DNA of 64,000 nucleotides from Bacteroidota bacterium (GCA_018830105.1 JAHJTC010000012.1:62001-126000), one strand, 5' to 3'; positions 33,272-42,453 are shown, counted from the first letter of the stretch. Program-made: numbers and translations. The notes: generated by a model from the sequence alone, not told the origin.

Positions 33272-35659
33272 TTATTTTTTAAAACTATTGTTTATCGGTA
33301 TAGTTATTAGCAGTTGTATATTGCTTCCTGCCTCGGGAAGCTCAAGGTGACGGTAAAAACTCAAATGGTTAAAATACTTTGTGTTTAACATATTCTGCCA
33401 TTGTAGATCAATCCCCAATGGAAAATACCGTGTTATTACTTTAGTTGAAAAGCTCAGATTCAAGAGCTGATATCCAGGCGTTATGGCCTCATTTCGAGCT
33501 ACCTGACTTTGTTTTGATACAGCAACCATTTCGAGACGCATGCGCGTTAAATGCAACTTTTTCCAATAGGTTGGCAACACATGGTCAATCCCTACCACGA
33601 AATTTAAGGGAGGGGTAAAGGGAATGGGATACACCCCATCTGAAGCAGTAACATATTCGGCATGCGCATCGAAACTAAATAAGCTGCTTAAGCGGTATGC
33701 CAGCTGTATTTCGCCGCCAACACGAAAAGCTTCCGATTGCACATACCGATAAACCTGGCCGGCATCAGCCTCTTCTATTTCGCTACCATCAGGCATGAGG
33801 TAGCTTCCTGTGGGATTCAGATAAATAAAATTAGGAAAATAGCCAGCAAAGGGGCTCAGGCCAAAAAACCATCTGCCACGGCGGTATTCCAATTCAAAAT
33901 CCAGCTGATAGGCATACTCAGATTGCAAGCTTGTGTCGCCCAATTCATAGCGGAACGAGCCATGATGAATACCGTTTGAACCCAGTTCAGAGGCTCCAGG
34001 CATGCGAAAGCTTTTTGCCACATTAAGCTTTAGAAGTAGCTGCTTCCCTGCATTGTAAATTAGTCCGGCTGCCCAACTGAAATCGTTATACACTCCACTA
34101 AAATCAGGAGATTTGACCTTATCCGTATAAGGAGAAACATAGTATCCCAAATCAAGTTGCCCCAGATCATAGCGCAGCCCCCAGTTAAAGCTAAGGGACT
34201 CTGAAATTCTATTTGAGTTTAAGAAAAATAGCCCGACACCCGATTTTTGATAAGCCGGCAATAAAAAAGCATATCCACCAATTACATTTTGCTGGGTCAA
34301 GGTGCTGATGCCCAAATCGAAATGATGGCGAGGCTTTTCAATACGGTAAGCAACATTAGCAATATACGTATCTAAAAACCATTCCAGTTCGAGATCAGGA
34401 TCGATCAAAGGCTGACTCTGGTTTGTGTAATGCGAATGAAACAAAGACCACTCCTGTCGGTGATTTTGTTGGTACGCCAAATCGAAAGAAAGCTTATTTT
34501 TTCGGATCATCAAAAAACCATTGGCGCTCAACTTTGAATGCCCCACCTGCTGAAAGGGTAAAGCAATATTGCGATCGGATCCATCATCCTTTAACTTCTC
34601 CGCACTCGGAATACCATGAGCTCCCGGGAAAAACCCTGTTTTGGAAAAAACCTTACTGGCCGAAAATGAGAGCTTGCCCCAATCTCCCAGCCAGCCTGCA
34701 GTGACATAGACATTTTGCTCTTTCCCTGCTGTATTATTCAATTTTTTATCAGGAATTGCAAATCGGTATCGGTTATAGTAAAAGCTATCGGCAGGCACCT
34801 TATAATCCGAAAAGCGCGTATGGGTATAACGTGCATAAGCAAAGAATTTTTCTGTGCGCACCCGACTTCTTACAGAATAGCCTAAAAGCTTATTAACAGA
34901 TCTTGCAATGAACCCAATTTCCGTTTCAACATGCCCGGGTGCAGCAATAACATGCGGCTTAATTTGTACCACACCACCCAAGGCATCCGATCCAAATCGC
35001 AGAGAAGAAGGGCCTTTGATCACTTCCAGCTGCTCAACGGCAAACTGATCGACCTCCAGCCCGTGATCTGCTCCCCATTGCTGTCCTTCCATTTTAATAT
35101 TGTTTTCGGATACCAGTACCCGGTTAAATGAAAGCCCGCGAATCATCGGCTTAGAAAAGCCCTGTCCAATCGCAATGGCCTGCACGCCGGGAAGCTTTTC
35201 CAGCGAGGTCATCAGGCTGCTACCCCTGTTTTCCTTAATAAATTGCGTATTGGCTGTAACGACAGGCTGCGCATTTGTCTGGTTTGCCTTTCTGCTATCC
35301 GATTGCACCACTACTTCATCCAAATCCACTCCTTCGGGCTCCATGATCACATTTATTTCCACATCATGATCACTGATACTGAATCTGTAGGGATGAATAC
35401 ACTGATACCCAATATAGCTCACATGTAGTCTGTAAGTACCAGCTTTGAGGTTTTCAAACAAAAAACTGCCATCAGCAGCAGTCAGTGCTGTCTCTGCTCT
35501 TTCCTGCAGATAAACATGAGCAGCCTGCATGGGTTCATTTTTATCATTGAGAATAACACCCTTCACCAGGAATTTTTCTCCACTTTGCTGTGCAACAGCA
35601 AGCGTTGACAACAATACTGCAGCAAATAAAACAGTTAGGAATTTCGACATTGGCTGCAT
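33272..35659 (-). CDS. TonB-dependent outer membrane receptor, probable metal uptake
   Basis: Outer-membrane receptor of 795 residues. After a signal peptide (~23 residues) comes a carboxypeptidase-regulatory-like domain (GVILNDKNEPMQAAHVYLQE), then the plug (SLEKLPGVQAI, KPMIRGLSFNRVLVSENNIK, LEVIKGPSSLRFGSDALGG) and a 22-strand barrel. HSHYTN and HHFD in loops may be metal ligands. It overlaps the Fur-family gene, so both share the palindrome at 36063. The setting is like that of zinc (ZnuD-type) or other metal receptors. An ATG three codons in (35650) is an alternative start. Confidence 0.9.
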   Translation of the reverse strand: MQPMSKFLTVLFAAVLLSTLAVAQQSGEKFLVKGVILNDKNEPMQAAHVYLQERAETALTAADGSFLFENLKAGTYRLHVSYIGYQCIHPYRFSISDHDVEINVIMEPEGVDLDEVVVQSDSRKANQTNAQPVVTANTQFIKENRGSSLMTSLEKLPGVQAIAIGQGFSKPMIRGLSFNRVLVSENNIKMEGQQWGADHGLEVDQFAVEQLEVIKGPSSLRFGSDALGGVVQIKPHVIAAPGHVETEIGFIARSVNKLLGYSVRSRVRTEKFFAYARYTHTRFSDYKVPADSFYYNRYRFAIPDKKLNNTAGKEQNVYVTAGWLGDWGKLSFSASKVFSKTGFFPGAHGIPSAEKLKDDGSDRNIALPFQQVGHSKLSANGFLMIRKNKLSFDLAYQQNHRQEWSLFHSHYTNQSQPLIDPDLELEWFLDTYIANVAYRIEKPRHHFDLGISTLTQQNVIGGYAFLLPAYQKSGVGLFFLNSNRISESLSFNWGLRYDLGQLDLGYYVSPYTDKVKSPDFSGVYNDFSWAAGLIYNAGKQLLLKLNVAKSFRMPGASELGSNGIHHGSFRYELGDTSLQSEYAYQLDFELEYRRGRWFFGLSPFAGYFPNFIYLNPTGSYLMPDGSEIEEADAGQVYRYVQSEAFRVGGEIQLAYRLSSLFSFDAHAEYVTASDGVYPIPFTPPLNFVVGIDHVLPTYWKKLHLTRMRLEMVAVSKQSQVARNEAITPGYQLLNLSFSTKVITRYFPLGIDLQWQNMLNTKYFNHLSFYRHLELPEAGSNIQLLITIPINNSFKK

Positions 35660-36054
35660 AATCCATTAAACATAACTTCGAAGCTCTTAATTTGAAATCC
35701 TTCGGGCAGATTAAGCAAAGCGCGCGAAACTGCACCAAGACAGAAAACGCCACCACACTGATCGCAATGGAAATGCGCGTGTCCGCTTTGGTTTTGTCCT
35801 AAAATCTCAGGACGGTTCAAGGCATATTTTACCTCATTCTTGTTAACCAACACCTGATGTATCAAGTTGTTATCCAAAAAGGTTCGTAAAGTCCTGAACA
35901 AAGTTGCCCTGTCATAATCATAATGCAGCTGGTTTTTTATATCAGCCTCCGACAGCGCAACACCTGCATGCTGCAAAGTCTCAAGCACATCGACCCTGCA
36001 AGGTGTTTTTTGCAACTTACTTTCTGATAATATTTCTCTGACTCTGTTTTGCAC
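35635..36054 (-). CDS. Fur-family regulator, Zur-like
   Basis: DNA-binding protein of 139 residues. A winged helix (residues 1-80; RATLFRTLRTFLDNNLIHQV holds the recognition helix) is followed by a metal domain with HAHFHCDQCG (His92, His94, His96, Cys97, Cys100) and LCSQC (Cys133, Cys136). The four Cys form the structural zinc site. The start is GTG; no in-frame ATG is near. The receptor gene overlaps its 3' end and a perfect palindrome lies 8 bp upstream, so it probably represses its own operon. Zinc is the likely signal but iron or another metal is possible. Confidence 0.88.
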   Translation of the reverse strand: MQNRVREILSESKLQKTPCRVDVLETLQHAGVALSEADIKNQLHYDYDRATLFRTLRTFLDNNLIHQVLVNKNEVKYALNRPEILGQNQSGHAHFHCDQCGGVFCLGAVSRALLNLPEGFQIKSFEVMFNGLCSQCRNS

Positions 36055-36062
36055 AGTCTTAT

Positions 36063-36085
36063 TATTTGCAACGAGGTTGCAAATA
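36063..36085 (-). promoter_or_regulatory. Candidate Fur/Zur box, 23-bp perfect palindrome
   Basis: TATTTGCAAC and GTTGCAAATA are perfect inverted arms around a 3-nt GAG centre. The site ends 8 bp before the GTG of the Fur-family gene, which suits autoregulation of the regulator, receptor and perhaps the lipoprotein. Confidence 0.75.
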
Positions 36086-36096
36086 TATAAATTTTC

Positions 36097-36130
36097 AAAA
36101 ATAAAACCTGAACAATCAGGTTTTATTTTT
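36097..36130 (-). terminator. Terminator of the cyclophilin gene
   Basis: AATAAAACCTGA (36100-36111) pairs perfectly with TCAGGTTTTATT (36116-36127) around a 4-nt loop, and the stem extends by AAA/TTT on each side. Both strands give a U-rich tail. It lies 27 bp past the cyclophilin stop and insulates the Fur-family operon. Confidence 0.85.
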
Positions 36131-36156
36131 TTTAAACTGCTGTTGCAAGCGCTTTT

Positions 36157-36594
36157 TTATTCCTCAACAACGGTTAATTTAAGCATTTTATCGCCTTGTT
36201 GAATTTTATCAACGAGATCAACATTTTCAATAACTTTACCAAAAACCGTATGATTACGATCTAAATGTGCGGTATTCGCGCGGCTATGGCAGATAAAAAA
36301 CTGAGAACCTCCGGTATTTCTGCCGGCATGTGCCATTGACAGCACTCCTCTGTCGTGGAACTGTTTCTCACCATCCAGCTCGCAATCTATTGAATAACCC
36401 GGACCTCCGGTACCATCGCCTTTTGGGCAACCTCCCTGAATTACAAAATTTGGAATTACGCGGTGAAAAGTAAGTCCGTCGTAAAAGCCATCATTGATAA
36501 GTCCTACAAAATTTTCTACTGTTTTGGGCGCGTCATCCTCATACAATTCGATGAGCATCGTGCCTTTTTCTGTTTCAAGTTTTACCTTTTTCAT
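36157..36594 (-). CDS. Cyclophilin-type peptidyl-prolyl cis-trans isomerase
   Basis: Cytosolic single-domain cyclophilin of 145 residues. [38 protein letters not shown] carries the catalytic Arg in FHRV and the [13 protein letters not shown] loop; [10 protein letters not shown] and [12 protein letters not shown] complete the active site. No signal peptide, so it helps fold cytosolic proteins. It follows lepB by 14 bp and probably shares its transcript. Confidence 0.95.
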   Translation of the reverse strand: MKKVKLETEKGTMLIELYEDDAPKTVENFVGLINDGFYDGLTFHRVIPNFVIQGGCPKGDGTGGPGYSIDCELDGEKQFHDRGVLSMAHAGRNTGGSQFFICHSRANTAHLDRNHTVFGKVIENVDLVDKIQQGDKMLKLTVVEE

Positions 36595-36608
36595 CCTATA
36601 TGTTTAAT

Positions 36609-38123
36609 TTATTTTACAACTCTCAGTGATTTATCGAAGCGGATTTTACCGTCAAAAAGCGATTTATTGGGATCGAGCGAAAGCCAGACAAAAACAGCTT
36701 TACCCACGATATGGTCTCGTGGTACAAAACCCCAGATTCGCGAATCCGCCGAATTGTGACGGTTATCGCCCATCATCCAGTAGTAATCCATTTCAAAGGT
36801 ATAGGAATCCACCGGGGTGCCGTTAATAAAAATCTGTCCATCTTTAACCTCAATTTCATTGCCTTCGTAGGCATGAATAATCCTTTCATAAAGCGGGAGG
36901 CTTTCCAGTGTAAGTTCAACTGTTTTTCCGGCCTGTGGCACCCAAAGCGGACCAAAATTATCGATATTCCACTGATAGTTTACATTATTTGGGAACACTT
37001 CCGGATTCCATTCGCCGGCAGGCTCAAACAGCTTAGTAACGGTTTTTACGTTAGGCAACTCCTTAATTTGATTAGCAACATCCTGACTTATCCAGAAAAC
37101 ATACTCATCCGGCATACTCATACGCTTACCTTCGGTGATATTATATCTATCGAGCAGTCTTTTGTTGATCATGGTGCCATCTGTTTTCACCAGGTATTTG
37201 AATTGCACTGTTGCTGGCATTGCAGCTTTTTGGCCATTCACAAAAAGCTCCGTATTCTTGATAAGGATGGTGTCGCCGGGCATGCCAACGCCGCGTTTGA
37301 TATAGTTTTCACGCTTATCAACAGGCCTGCTGATGATATTACCGAAATTCCGCTTGTCGGTCCATACCCTTTCGCGCCCATACTCTTTTATCAGTGAATA
37401 ATAGCTTATATTACTTTGATAACGATCGCTTACCGTATCCCCTGCCGGATAATTAAAAACCACTGCATCATTGCGTTCAACCTGCCCAAGACCTGCAAAA
37501 CGATAGTAAGGCAACTTGATCCATTCTACGTATGATTTGGCCGTTTGGCTCCAGGGCAGCGTATGATGCACAAAAGGAAATGCAAGGGGGGTATTGGGTA
37601 TTTTTGGTCCATAGCTGATTTTGCTGACGAACAAAAAATCACCCACCAACAGCGACTTTTCCATGCTTGAAGTTGGGATGGTATAGGCCTCGAACAGAAA
37701 GGTACGTATGATCGTCGCTGCTACCACAGCAAATATTATAGCATCAGCCCATTCTCTGACAGGTCCTTTTTTGGGCTGTTTGGTCACTGAAGGATCGGCA
37801 TAGCTTAAATTTTCTTCGAAGCTGATCATCGGCAGATAAACAAAAGGAATTACTACCGCTAAAAACTGTTCACCTAGGCCGTACTTCCCAAAACATTTTA
37901 CCAGCTCAACAAGCATCAGCATATAAACGAAAACGTTTAAAAAAGGAATGAGGAGTAGCACTATCCACCACAGTGGCTTCTTAATTATCCGTAGTAAAAC
38001 ATACAGATTAAAAAAAGGAATTGCACTGTAATAACCCGGCTTACCTGCCTCAGCAAATAATTTCCAGGCAAATACTGTAGGAATCGTAAATAATAAAGGG
38101 ATGATGATGATCAGCTCGAGCAT
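36609..38123 (-). CDS. lepB: Signal peptidase I
   Basis: Membrane serine protease of 504 residues that cuts signal peptides from exported proteins. Three N-terminal hydrophobic segments (about 1-20, 52-72, 86-102) precede a further helix at about 127-145 and the catalytic Ser153 in IPTSSMEKSL. The Lys of the dyad is in YIKRGVGMPGD, and MMGDNRHNSADSR is the box E motif. Bacteroidetes enzymes are this long because of an insertion between the catalytic boxes (VNGQKAAMP to NIDNFGPLWVP). Downstream gene is the cyclophilin. Confidence 0.96.
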   Translation of the reverse strand: MLELIIIIPLLFTIPTVFAWKLFAEAGKPGYYSAIPFFNLYVLLRIIKKPLWWIVLLLIPFLNVFVYMLMLVELVKCFGKYGLGEQFLAVVIPFVYLPMISFEENLSYADPSVTKQPKKGPVREWADAIIFAVVAATIIRTFLFEAYTIPTSSMEKSLLVGDFLFVSKISYGPKIPNTPLAFPFVHHTLPWSQTAKSYVEWIKLPYYRFAGLGQVERNDAVVFNYPAGDTVSDRYQSNISYYSLIKEYGRERVWTDKRNFGNIISRPVDKRENYIKRGVGMPGDTILIKNTELFVNGQKAAMPATVQFKYLVKTDGTMINKRLLDRYNITEGKRMSMPDEYVFWISQDVANQIKELPNVKTVTKLFEPAGEWNPEVFPNNVNYQWNIDNFGPLWVPQAGKTVELTLESLPLYERIIHAYEGNEIEVKDGQIFINGTPVDSYTFEMDYYWMMGDNRHNSADSRIWGFVPRDHIVGKAVFVWLSLDPNKSLFDGKIRFDKSLRVVK

Positions 38124-38197
38124 GATGATAGGTTTTAGACCGCTAAATTAGGAAAGTGAAGGCAATCAGGATGACTTAATTTGTTAATAATTCGTAA

Positions 38198-38665
38198 TCA
38201 TCTCAAAGGCAATGCGTAAAGAACTTGTTTGTTGGCACCTCCGAGTCCAATTTTAAGTCCTCCGGCTCTCGCCATCGACTCAAAATAGGATAAATCGATG
38301 CGAAGTGTATCATTAATCATTTCGCGGCAGGGATCATTATCAGCCAGTTTGAGCATTAAACTCAGCTGAGGGGGATATGATTCACTTACCTTTTTGTTAT
38401 AATACACAGTATAATCTACTGTACCACAACCACCTCCGTAGGTGATCACAATACTGAGGCAGTTGTTTTCCACAACAAGCGACTCGAGCTCAAACGGATC
38501 GGAATCAATTGCGCCATAGCTTGTAACAAATTGAAGCGGAAGGCAGTCATTTTTATCGGATGATGCCTTTGTTGCAGGTTTCTGCGTATTTTGTGTGCTG
38601 CTGCAACCCCATACTACCAATAACAATAAAAGTGCAAGGGCGTTTATGTTACCTTTTCGCATCAT
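38198..38665 (-). CDS. Hypothetical lipoprotein
   Basis: Protein of 155 residues of unknown family. The lipobox VVWGC gives Cys21 after a hydrophobic signal. The mature part has CLPLQFVTSYGAIDSDPFEL, NNCLSIVITYGGGCGTVDYTVYY and a C-terminal VLYALPLR; the first and second halves are Cys-containing beta-strands. It overlaps the dapB stop by 4 bp and precedes lepB, so it is part of the dapB-lepB unit. Function unknown. Confidence 0.7.
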   Translation of the reverse strand: MMRKGNINALALLLLLVVWGCSSTQNTQKPATKASSDKNDCLPLQFVTSYGAIDSDPFELESLVVENNCLSIVITYGGGCGTVDYTVYYNKKVSESYPPQLSLMLKLADNDPCREMINDTLRIDLSYFESMARAGGLKIGLGGANKQVLYALPLR

Positions 38666-39390
38666 ATCATCTGTTTAAAAATATCATCCATGGTAAACAC
38701 CCCTTTTTTACCGTTAAGAAATTCCGCTGCCATCAGGGCTCCTTTTGCAAAACCCTTTCTGTTGAAAGCCTCATGCCGCAGTTTCAGGCTGTCTTCATCC
38801 GAATTCAGTATGAGTTCATGTATGCCATTTACTTCGTCTTCACGAATTACTTCAACGGGTAGCAATTTTGGATCGTCATGCTTATCCAGGGTATATCCTT
38901 CTATTTCGGGATGCTGTGTTTTTATTATCCGGGCAAGTTCAATAGCTGTGCCGCTTGGTTTATCCAATTTATGAATATGATGTTTTTCATAAAGCTCCAT
39001 CTTGTAGCCATAGTTTACGGCCATAGCTGTCATTTGCTTGCTCAGAGCAAACATCATATTCATACCGATGCTATAGTTTGGGGCATAAAAAATAGTCTGA
39101 TTTTGTTCCTTGCTTCTGTTCAAAACCTCAGGAAGCTGGTGATACCAGCCGGTTGTACCCACTACCACAGGAATATTGGCATCAAAGCATTTATGGATAT
39201 TGGATACTGCTTTTTCGGGCACACTAAATTCGATGGCCACATCGGCCGCTACAAAAGCTTCGATATGGTTCATCCAATCTCTTTCACTGTCAAGCTTTGC
39301 GATGATATGATGTCCACGTGCTTCGGCAATAGCAGCAATTTCTTTGCCCATACGTCCGTAGCCAATTAAGGCAATTTTTAATTTTTCCAT
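38662..39390 (-). CDS. dapB: 4-hydroxy-tetrahydrodipicolinate reductase
   Basis: Cytosolic enzyme of 242 residues in the lysine/diaminopimelate pathway. LKIALIGYGRMGKEIAAIAE is the NAD(P)H loop, VVGTTGWY, APNYSIGMNMMFAL, ELYEKHHIHKLDKPSGTA (catalytic His and Lys) and GIHELILNSDED are family blocks. The ATG at 39390 opens directly on the strand; the frame could start two codons earlier at a TTG. It feeds cell wall cross-linking and lysine supply. It lies between a hypothetical lipoprotein and the toxin-antitoxin pair. Confidence 0.95.
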   Translation of the reverse strand: MEKLKIALIGYGRMGKEIAAIAEARGHHIIAKLDSERDWMNHIEAFVAADVAIEFSVPEKAVSNIHKCFDANIPVVVGTTGWYHQLPEVLNRSKEQNQTIFYAPNYSIGMNMMFALSKQMTAMAVNYGYKMELYEKHHIHKLDKPSGTAIELARIIKTQHPEIEGYTLDKHDDPKLLPVEVIREDEVNGIHELILNSDEDSLKLRHEAFNRKGFAKGALMAAEFLNGKKGVFTMDDIFKQMI

Positions 39391-39483
39391 TCCCAAATTT
39401 TTAGGGTTATTCCACGTATTTTCTCAAGTAAAACCAATTGCGAATATACTCAACTTTAATCTATACCACGTTGTGGTTCGTTT

Positions 39484-39855
39484 TCATTTACATCGTTCGG
39501 TCATCCAGACTCTTATCTGTTCAAATTTCCATTCCCCCTTAGAGACTGCCATTACCATTTCATATTTATCTTCCTGGTTTGCTTTTATATCAAGTCCTGA
39601 TTTTAAAAGTACTAGTCTGGCAAGTACATATCCCGTTCTTTTATTCCCGTCAATAAATGGATGATTTATCACAATGCTCTCAAGTATCGCTGCGGCTTTA
39701 TCAACTGGTTCAGGATATAGTTCTCGTTGGTCAAATGTTGCAAAAGGTCTGTTTATCGCTGAATTCAGGGAACTTTTATCTCTCACACCATGACTGCCAC
39801 CAAATTGGTCAATCAGGAGTTTGTGTATTTTTAGAACGTCTTCCATGCTTATCAT
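39484..39855 (-). CDS. Doc-type (death-on-curing) Fic-fold toxin
   Basis: Protein of 123 residues with the Fic motif HPFIDGNKRTG (His65 onward), the Doc variant in which Lys replaces Gly of Fic HPFxxGNGR. Doc proteins phosphorylate EF-Tu and halt translation. Helices before and after (KIHKLLIDQFGGSHGVRDKS) fit the family. Its start overlaps the antitoxin stop by 4 bp. The pair sits between dapB and DUF5683-parB-parA genes, which are usually adjacent in Bacteroidetes, so it appears to be an insertion in a conserved cluster. Activity not tested. Confidence 0.88.
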   Translation of the reverse strand: MISMEDVLKIHKLLIDQFGGSHGVRDKSSLNSAINRPFATFDQRELYPEPVDKAAAILESIVINHPFIDGNKRTGYVLARLVLLKSGLDIKANQEDKYEMVMAVSKGEWKFEQIRVWMTERCK

Positions 39856-40040
39856 TGGGCAAGCTTCTCAAGCAATTCTCTATCTTCGTGAATTATCTTA
39901 CGTAGGTGGCTGGTTAATTCTGCCTGGTCTTTGGTCTGCTTTTGAGCTTCTTTCAAATAGTCAAGAAGGTCATGCAATACATTCTCTGGAACCGTGTCCA
40001 GAAGTTTCTGTATTTCTGTTTTTATTTGTTTTGTTGTCAT
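39852..40040 (-). CDS. Doc antitoxin
   Basis: Charged helical protein of 62 residues, first gene of the toxin-antitoxin pair. MTTKQIKTEIQKLLDTVPE, then VLHDLLDYLKEAQKQTKDQA, form predicted helices, followed by an Arg/Lys/Glu-rich tail. It lacks a clear Phd DNA-binding fold and is not assigned to a named family. The 4-bp overlap with the Doc gene and small size make antitoxin the natural call. Confidence 0.72.
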   Translation of the reverse strand: MTTKQIKTEIQKLLDTVPENVLHDLLDYLKEAQKQTKDQAELTSHLRKIIHEDRELLEKLAQ

Positions 40041-40156
40041 AGTAGTAATTTTTCCCTAAAGATACATCAAAACCTGCAAAATCTGTCGGGGCGAAGGTTT
40101 TAAATGTACCACAACTTATTTATAAGAGCCATAACCCATGCATCCTGCTAAAAATA

Positions 40157-40723
40157 TTAAAAGCGCAATCTCAGGGTAATTCCTGTCTGATGGGCATAGC
40201 CCAAACCTTGAGGAGCAGGTATCTTCACTGGTTGTGACATTGGTTCGATTTGAACCGTCAAATCATCGCTTATATCATAATCAAAAAAATGCGCATCTAC
40301 CGTGGCATCAACGATATTCAGCACGTACCACAATCCGGTAATGATCCAGCTGAGTTCCATATTTCGACGGTAAAAGTCCTTGATCGACTGTAAATCCTCT
40401 GCCGAATAGACGCCATTGACAAATTGATTGTCGATTGGATACTCATATTCATTCACCACATAATCGTAGGCAGTTCGTGCTTCTCTGTATAGCTTTCCAT
40501 TGCTGGAAGCAAAATAGTACAAAGTACCAAAACCGGCATAAACAATAGGGATTTTCCAATACTTTTTATTATACGCCTGACCCAGCCCGGGTAATAGGGC
40601 GGAGTAGATAGTAGCCTTGTGTGGAGAGTGGGGCGGCTTGGCTTGCTGCAACTCTGGCTCCTGTGCATTGAGCAAGGGTATGAGAACAAGCAGACCTAAA
40701 AATAAAACAACAAACCTCTTCAT
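40157..40723 (-). CDS. DUF5683 domain protein
   Basis: Exported or membrane protein of 188 residues with a signal peptide ending near LLNAQ (residue 20). KATIYSALLPGLGQAYNKKYWKIPIVYAGF is the DUF5683 signature, with two hydrophobic segments, and LSWIITGLWYVLNIVDATVDAHFF another. The family is found next to parB in Bacteroidetes and its function is unknown. It starts 11 bp after the parB stop. Confidence 0.85.
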   Translation of the reverse strand: MKRFVVLFLGLLVLIPLLNAQEPELQQAKPPHSPHKATIYSALLPGLGQAYNKKYWKIPIVYAGFGTLYYFASSNGKLYREARTAYDYVVNEYEYPIDNQFVNGVYSAEDLQSIKDFYRRNMELSWIITGLWYVLNIVDATVDAHFFDYDISDDLTVQIEPMSQPVKIPAPQGLGYAHQTGITLRLRF

Positions 40724-40733
40724 GGGTTGGGTA

Positions 40734-41645
40734 TCAGTCCTTCGGGAAATAACTTAGCAGGCGATCAAGCGTTTCATCATCCTCAAAGCTGATCACCAGA
40801 CTTCCTTTTCCTGCGGCATTGCGCTTCAGGTTAACTTTCGTTTCCAGTTTTTCTTCAATATGCTGCAATTTGACACGAAGTTTTTCGGGCACAACATTTT
40901 TCTGTGTCTTGACTTTGGGTGTTTTTACAGGCGGGTTATTCACCATTCTAACCAGCGACTCAACCTGACGTACGTTGAGTTCTTCTTCAACAATTTGTTG
41001 CAAAAGTATCAGCTGCCTGTTATCATCTTCCAAGTTGATAAGGGCACGCGCATGCCCCATGGTGATATGACCATCGCGCAAGGCTATCTGCACTTCGGGT
41101 GGCAGCTTAAGCAGGCGTAAAAAATTTGTTATAGTTGAACGGCTTTTGCCAACGCGCTCGCTAAGTTTTTCCTGGGTTAGCTGACATTCGTCAATGAGGC
41201 GTTGGTAAGAGATAGCAACTTCAACGGCATTCAAATTCTCACGATGAATATTCTCAATGAGTGCCATCTCAAGCATTTGCTCATCATTCGCCACACGGAT
41301 AAACACAGGAATTGTTTCCAGACCTGCCAGTTTGCTGGCTCGCAGCCTGCGTTCGCCCGAGATGAGCTGATATTTATCATACCCGAGTTTACGAACCGTT
41401 ACAGGCTGTATCACACCTTGAGATTTGATCGAAGCCGCCAGCTCACGCAATGCCATATCATCAAAATCAGATCTGGGCTGAAAGGGATTGGCTTCGATTT
41501 TCTTCAGGTCGATTTCTGCTATGGCACCTGCCACATAATTTCCAGAGATATCTGCTGAGGTAATATCTGTATCAGGGCTTTGCAAAATGGCTTCTAACCC
41601 CCTGCCTAAGGCTCTTTTCTTTGATTTTCCTGCGCTATTTGTCAT
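40734..41645 (-). CDS. parB: Chromosome-partitioning protein ParB
   Basis: DNA-binding CTPase of 303 residues that loads on parS and spreads. FQPRSDFDDMALRELAASIK, LISGERRLRASKL and MLEMALIENIHRENLNAVE are the N-terminal CTP-binding motifs; TQEKLSERVGKSRSTITNFLRL is the HTH for parS. The C-terminal dimer domain ends LLSYFPKD. Overlaps parA by 11 bp. No parS was recognised in the window. Confidence 0.96.
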   Translation of the reverse strand: MTNSAGKSKKRALGRGLEAILQSPDTDITSADISGNYVAGAIAEIDLKKIEANPFQPRSDFDDMALRELAASIKSQGVIQPVTVRKLGYDKYQLISGERRLRASKLAGLETIPVFIRVANDEQMLEMALIENIHRENLNAVEVAISYQRLIDECQLTQEKLSERVGKSRSTITNFLRLLKLPPEVQIALRDGHITMGHARALINLEDDNRQLILLQQIVEEELNVRQVESLVRMVNNPPVKTPKVKTQKNVVPEKLRVKLQHIEEKLETKVNLKRNAAGKGSLVISFEDDETLDRLLSYFPKD

Positions 41646-42453
41646 CTTTTTCAGCTGTTTCTTGCGAAGAACCAGGCGCTTTTGCTATCATCTGATTTTT
41701 ACTCAGAATTTCTCGTGCCAGGTTTAAATAATTTATGGCTCCGGTGCTTGTGGCATCATGCATGATGATGGTTTGTCCAAAACTCGGCGCCTCACTCAAA
41801 CGCGTATTTCTGTTGATAATTGTATCGAACACCATGCTCTGAAAATGGGCTTTTACTTCATCAACCACTTGTTTCGACAAACGCAACCTGCTGTCGAACA
41901 TGGTTAATAACACGCCTTCAATATCCAGCTTCTCATTCAGTCTGCTTTGGACTATCTTTATGGTATTGAGCAACTTACCCAATCCTTCGAGTGCGAAATA
42001 TTCGCATTGCACCGGGATTATCACCGAATCGGCGGCTACCAGCGCATTGATGGTAATGAGTCCAAGCGAGGGAGAACAATCGATGATGATAAAATCAAAC
42101 TGGTCTTTGATCAGCTCAATCACCTTTTTCATCTTATGCTCCCGGTTTGGTAAATTGATCATTTCGATTTCGGCACCAACCAAATCAATGTGAGCAGGCA
42201 GTAGGGACAAATAAGGCGTTTCCGTTTGGATGATTACCGATTGCGGATCGATGCCATCAATGATACACTCATAAATACTTGCATTAATTTCTTTAGGATC
42301 GTAGCCCACACCCGAGGTTGCATTAGCCTGTGGATCAGCATCAATGATCAGCGTTTTAAACTCCAATACCGCCAAACTTCCGGCTATATTAATGGCTGAA
42401 GTGGTTTTACCTACTCCTCCTTTTTGGTTAGCAATAGCAATGGTTTTACCCAT
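41635..42453 (-). CDS. parA: Chromosome-partitioning ATPase ParA/Soj
   Basis: Cytosolic Walker-type ATPase of 272 residues. KGGVGKTTSAINIAGSLA is the deviant Walker A with both lysines, FIIIDCSPSLGLIT is Walker B, and VIIPVQCEYFALEGLGKL is a family stretch. It forms a DNA-bound gradient that moves ParB-parS complexes. CAAAAATA at 42509-42516 (minus strand TATTTTTG) is a possible -7 box upstream. Complete; overlaps parB. Confidence 0.96.
   Translation of the reverse strand: MGKTIAIANQKGGVGKTTSAINIAGSLAVLEFKTLIIDADPQANATSGVGYDPKEINASIYECIIDGIDPQSVIIQTETPYLSLLPAHIDLVGAEIEMINLPNREHKMKKVIELIKDQFDFIIIDCSPSLGLITINALVAADSVIIPVQCEYFALEGLGKLLNTIKIVQSRLNEKLDIEGVLLTMFDSRLRLSKQVVDEVKAHFQSMVFDTIINRNTRLSEAPSFGQTIIMHDATSTGAINYLNLAREILSKNQMIAKAPGSSQETAEKDDK

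Noticed and set aside
36136-36143. TGTTGCAA near the cyclophilin 3' end as a second Zur site
   Set aside because: Only one half-site is present, with no matching arm; likely chance in AT-rich DNA.
39465-39477. ACCAC-GTT-GTGGT, a possible parS
   Set aside because: It is not close to the TGTTNCACGTGNAACA consensus and lies beside the toxin gene, not parB.
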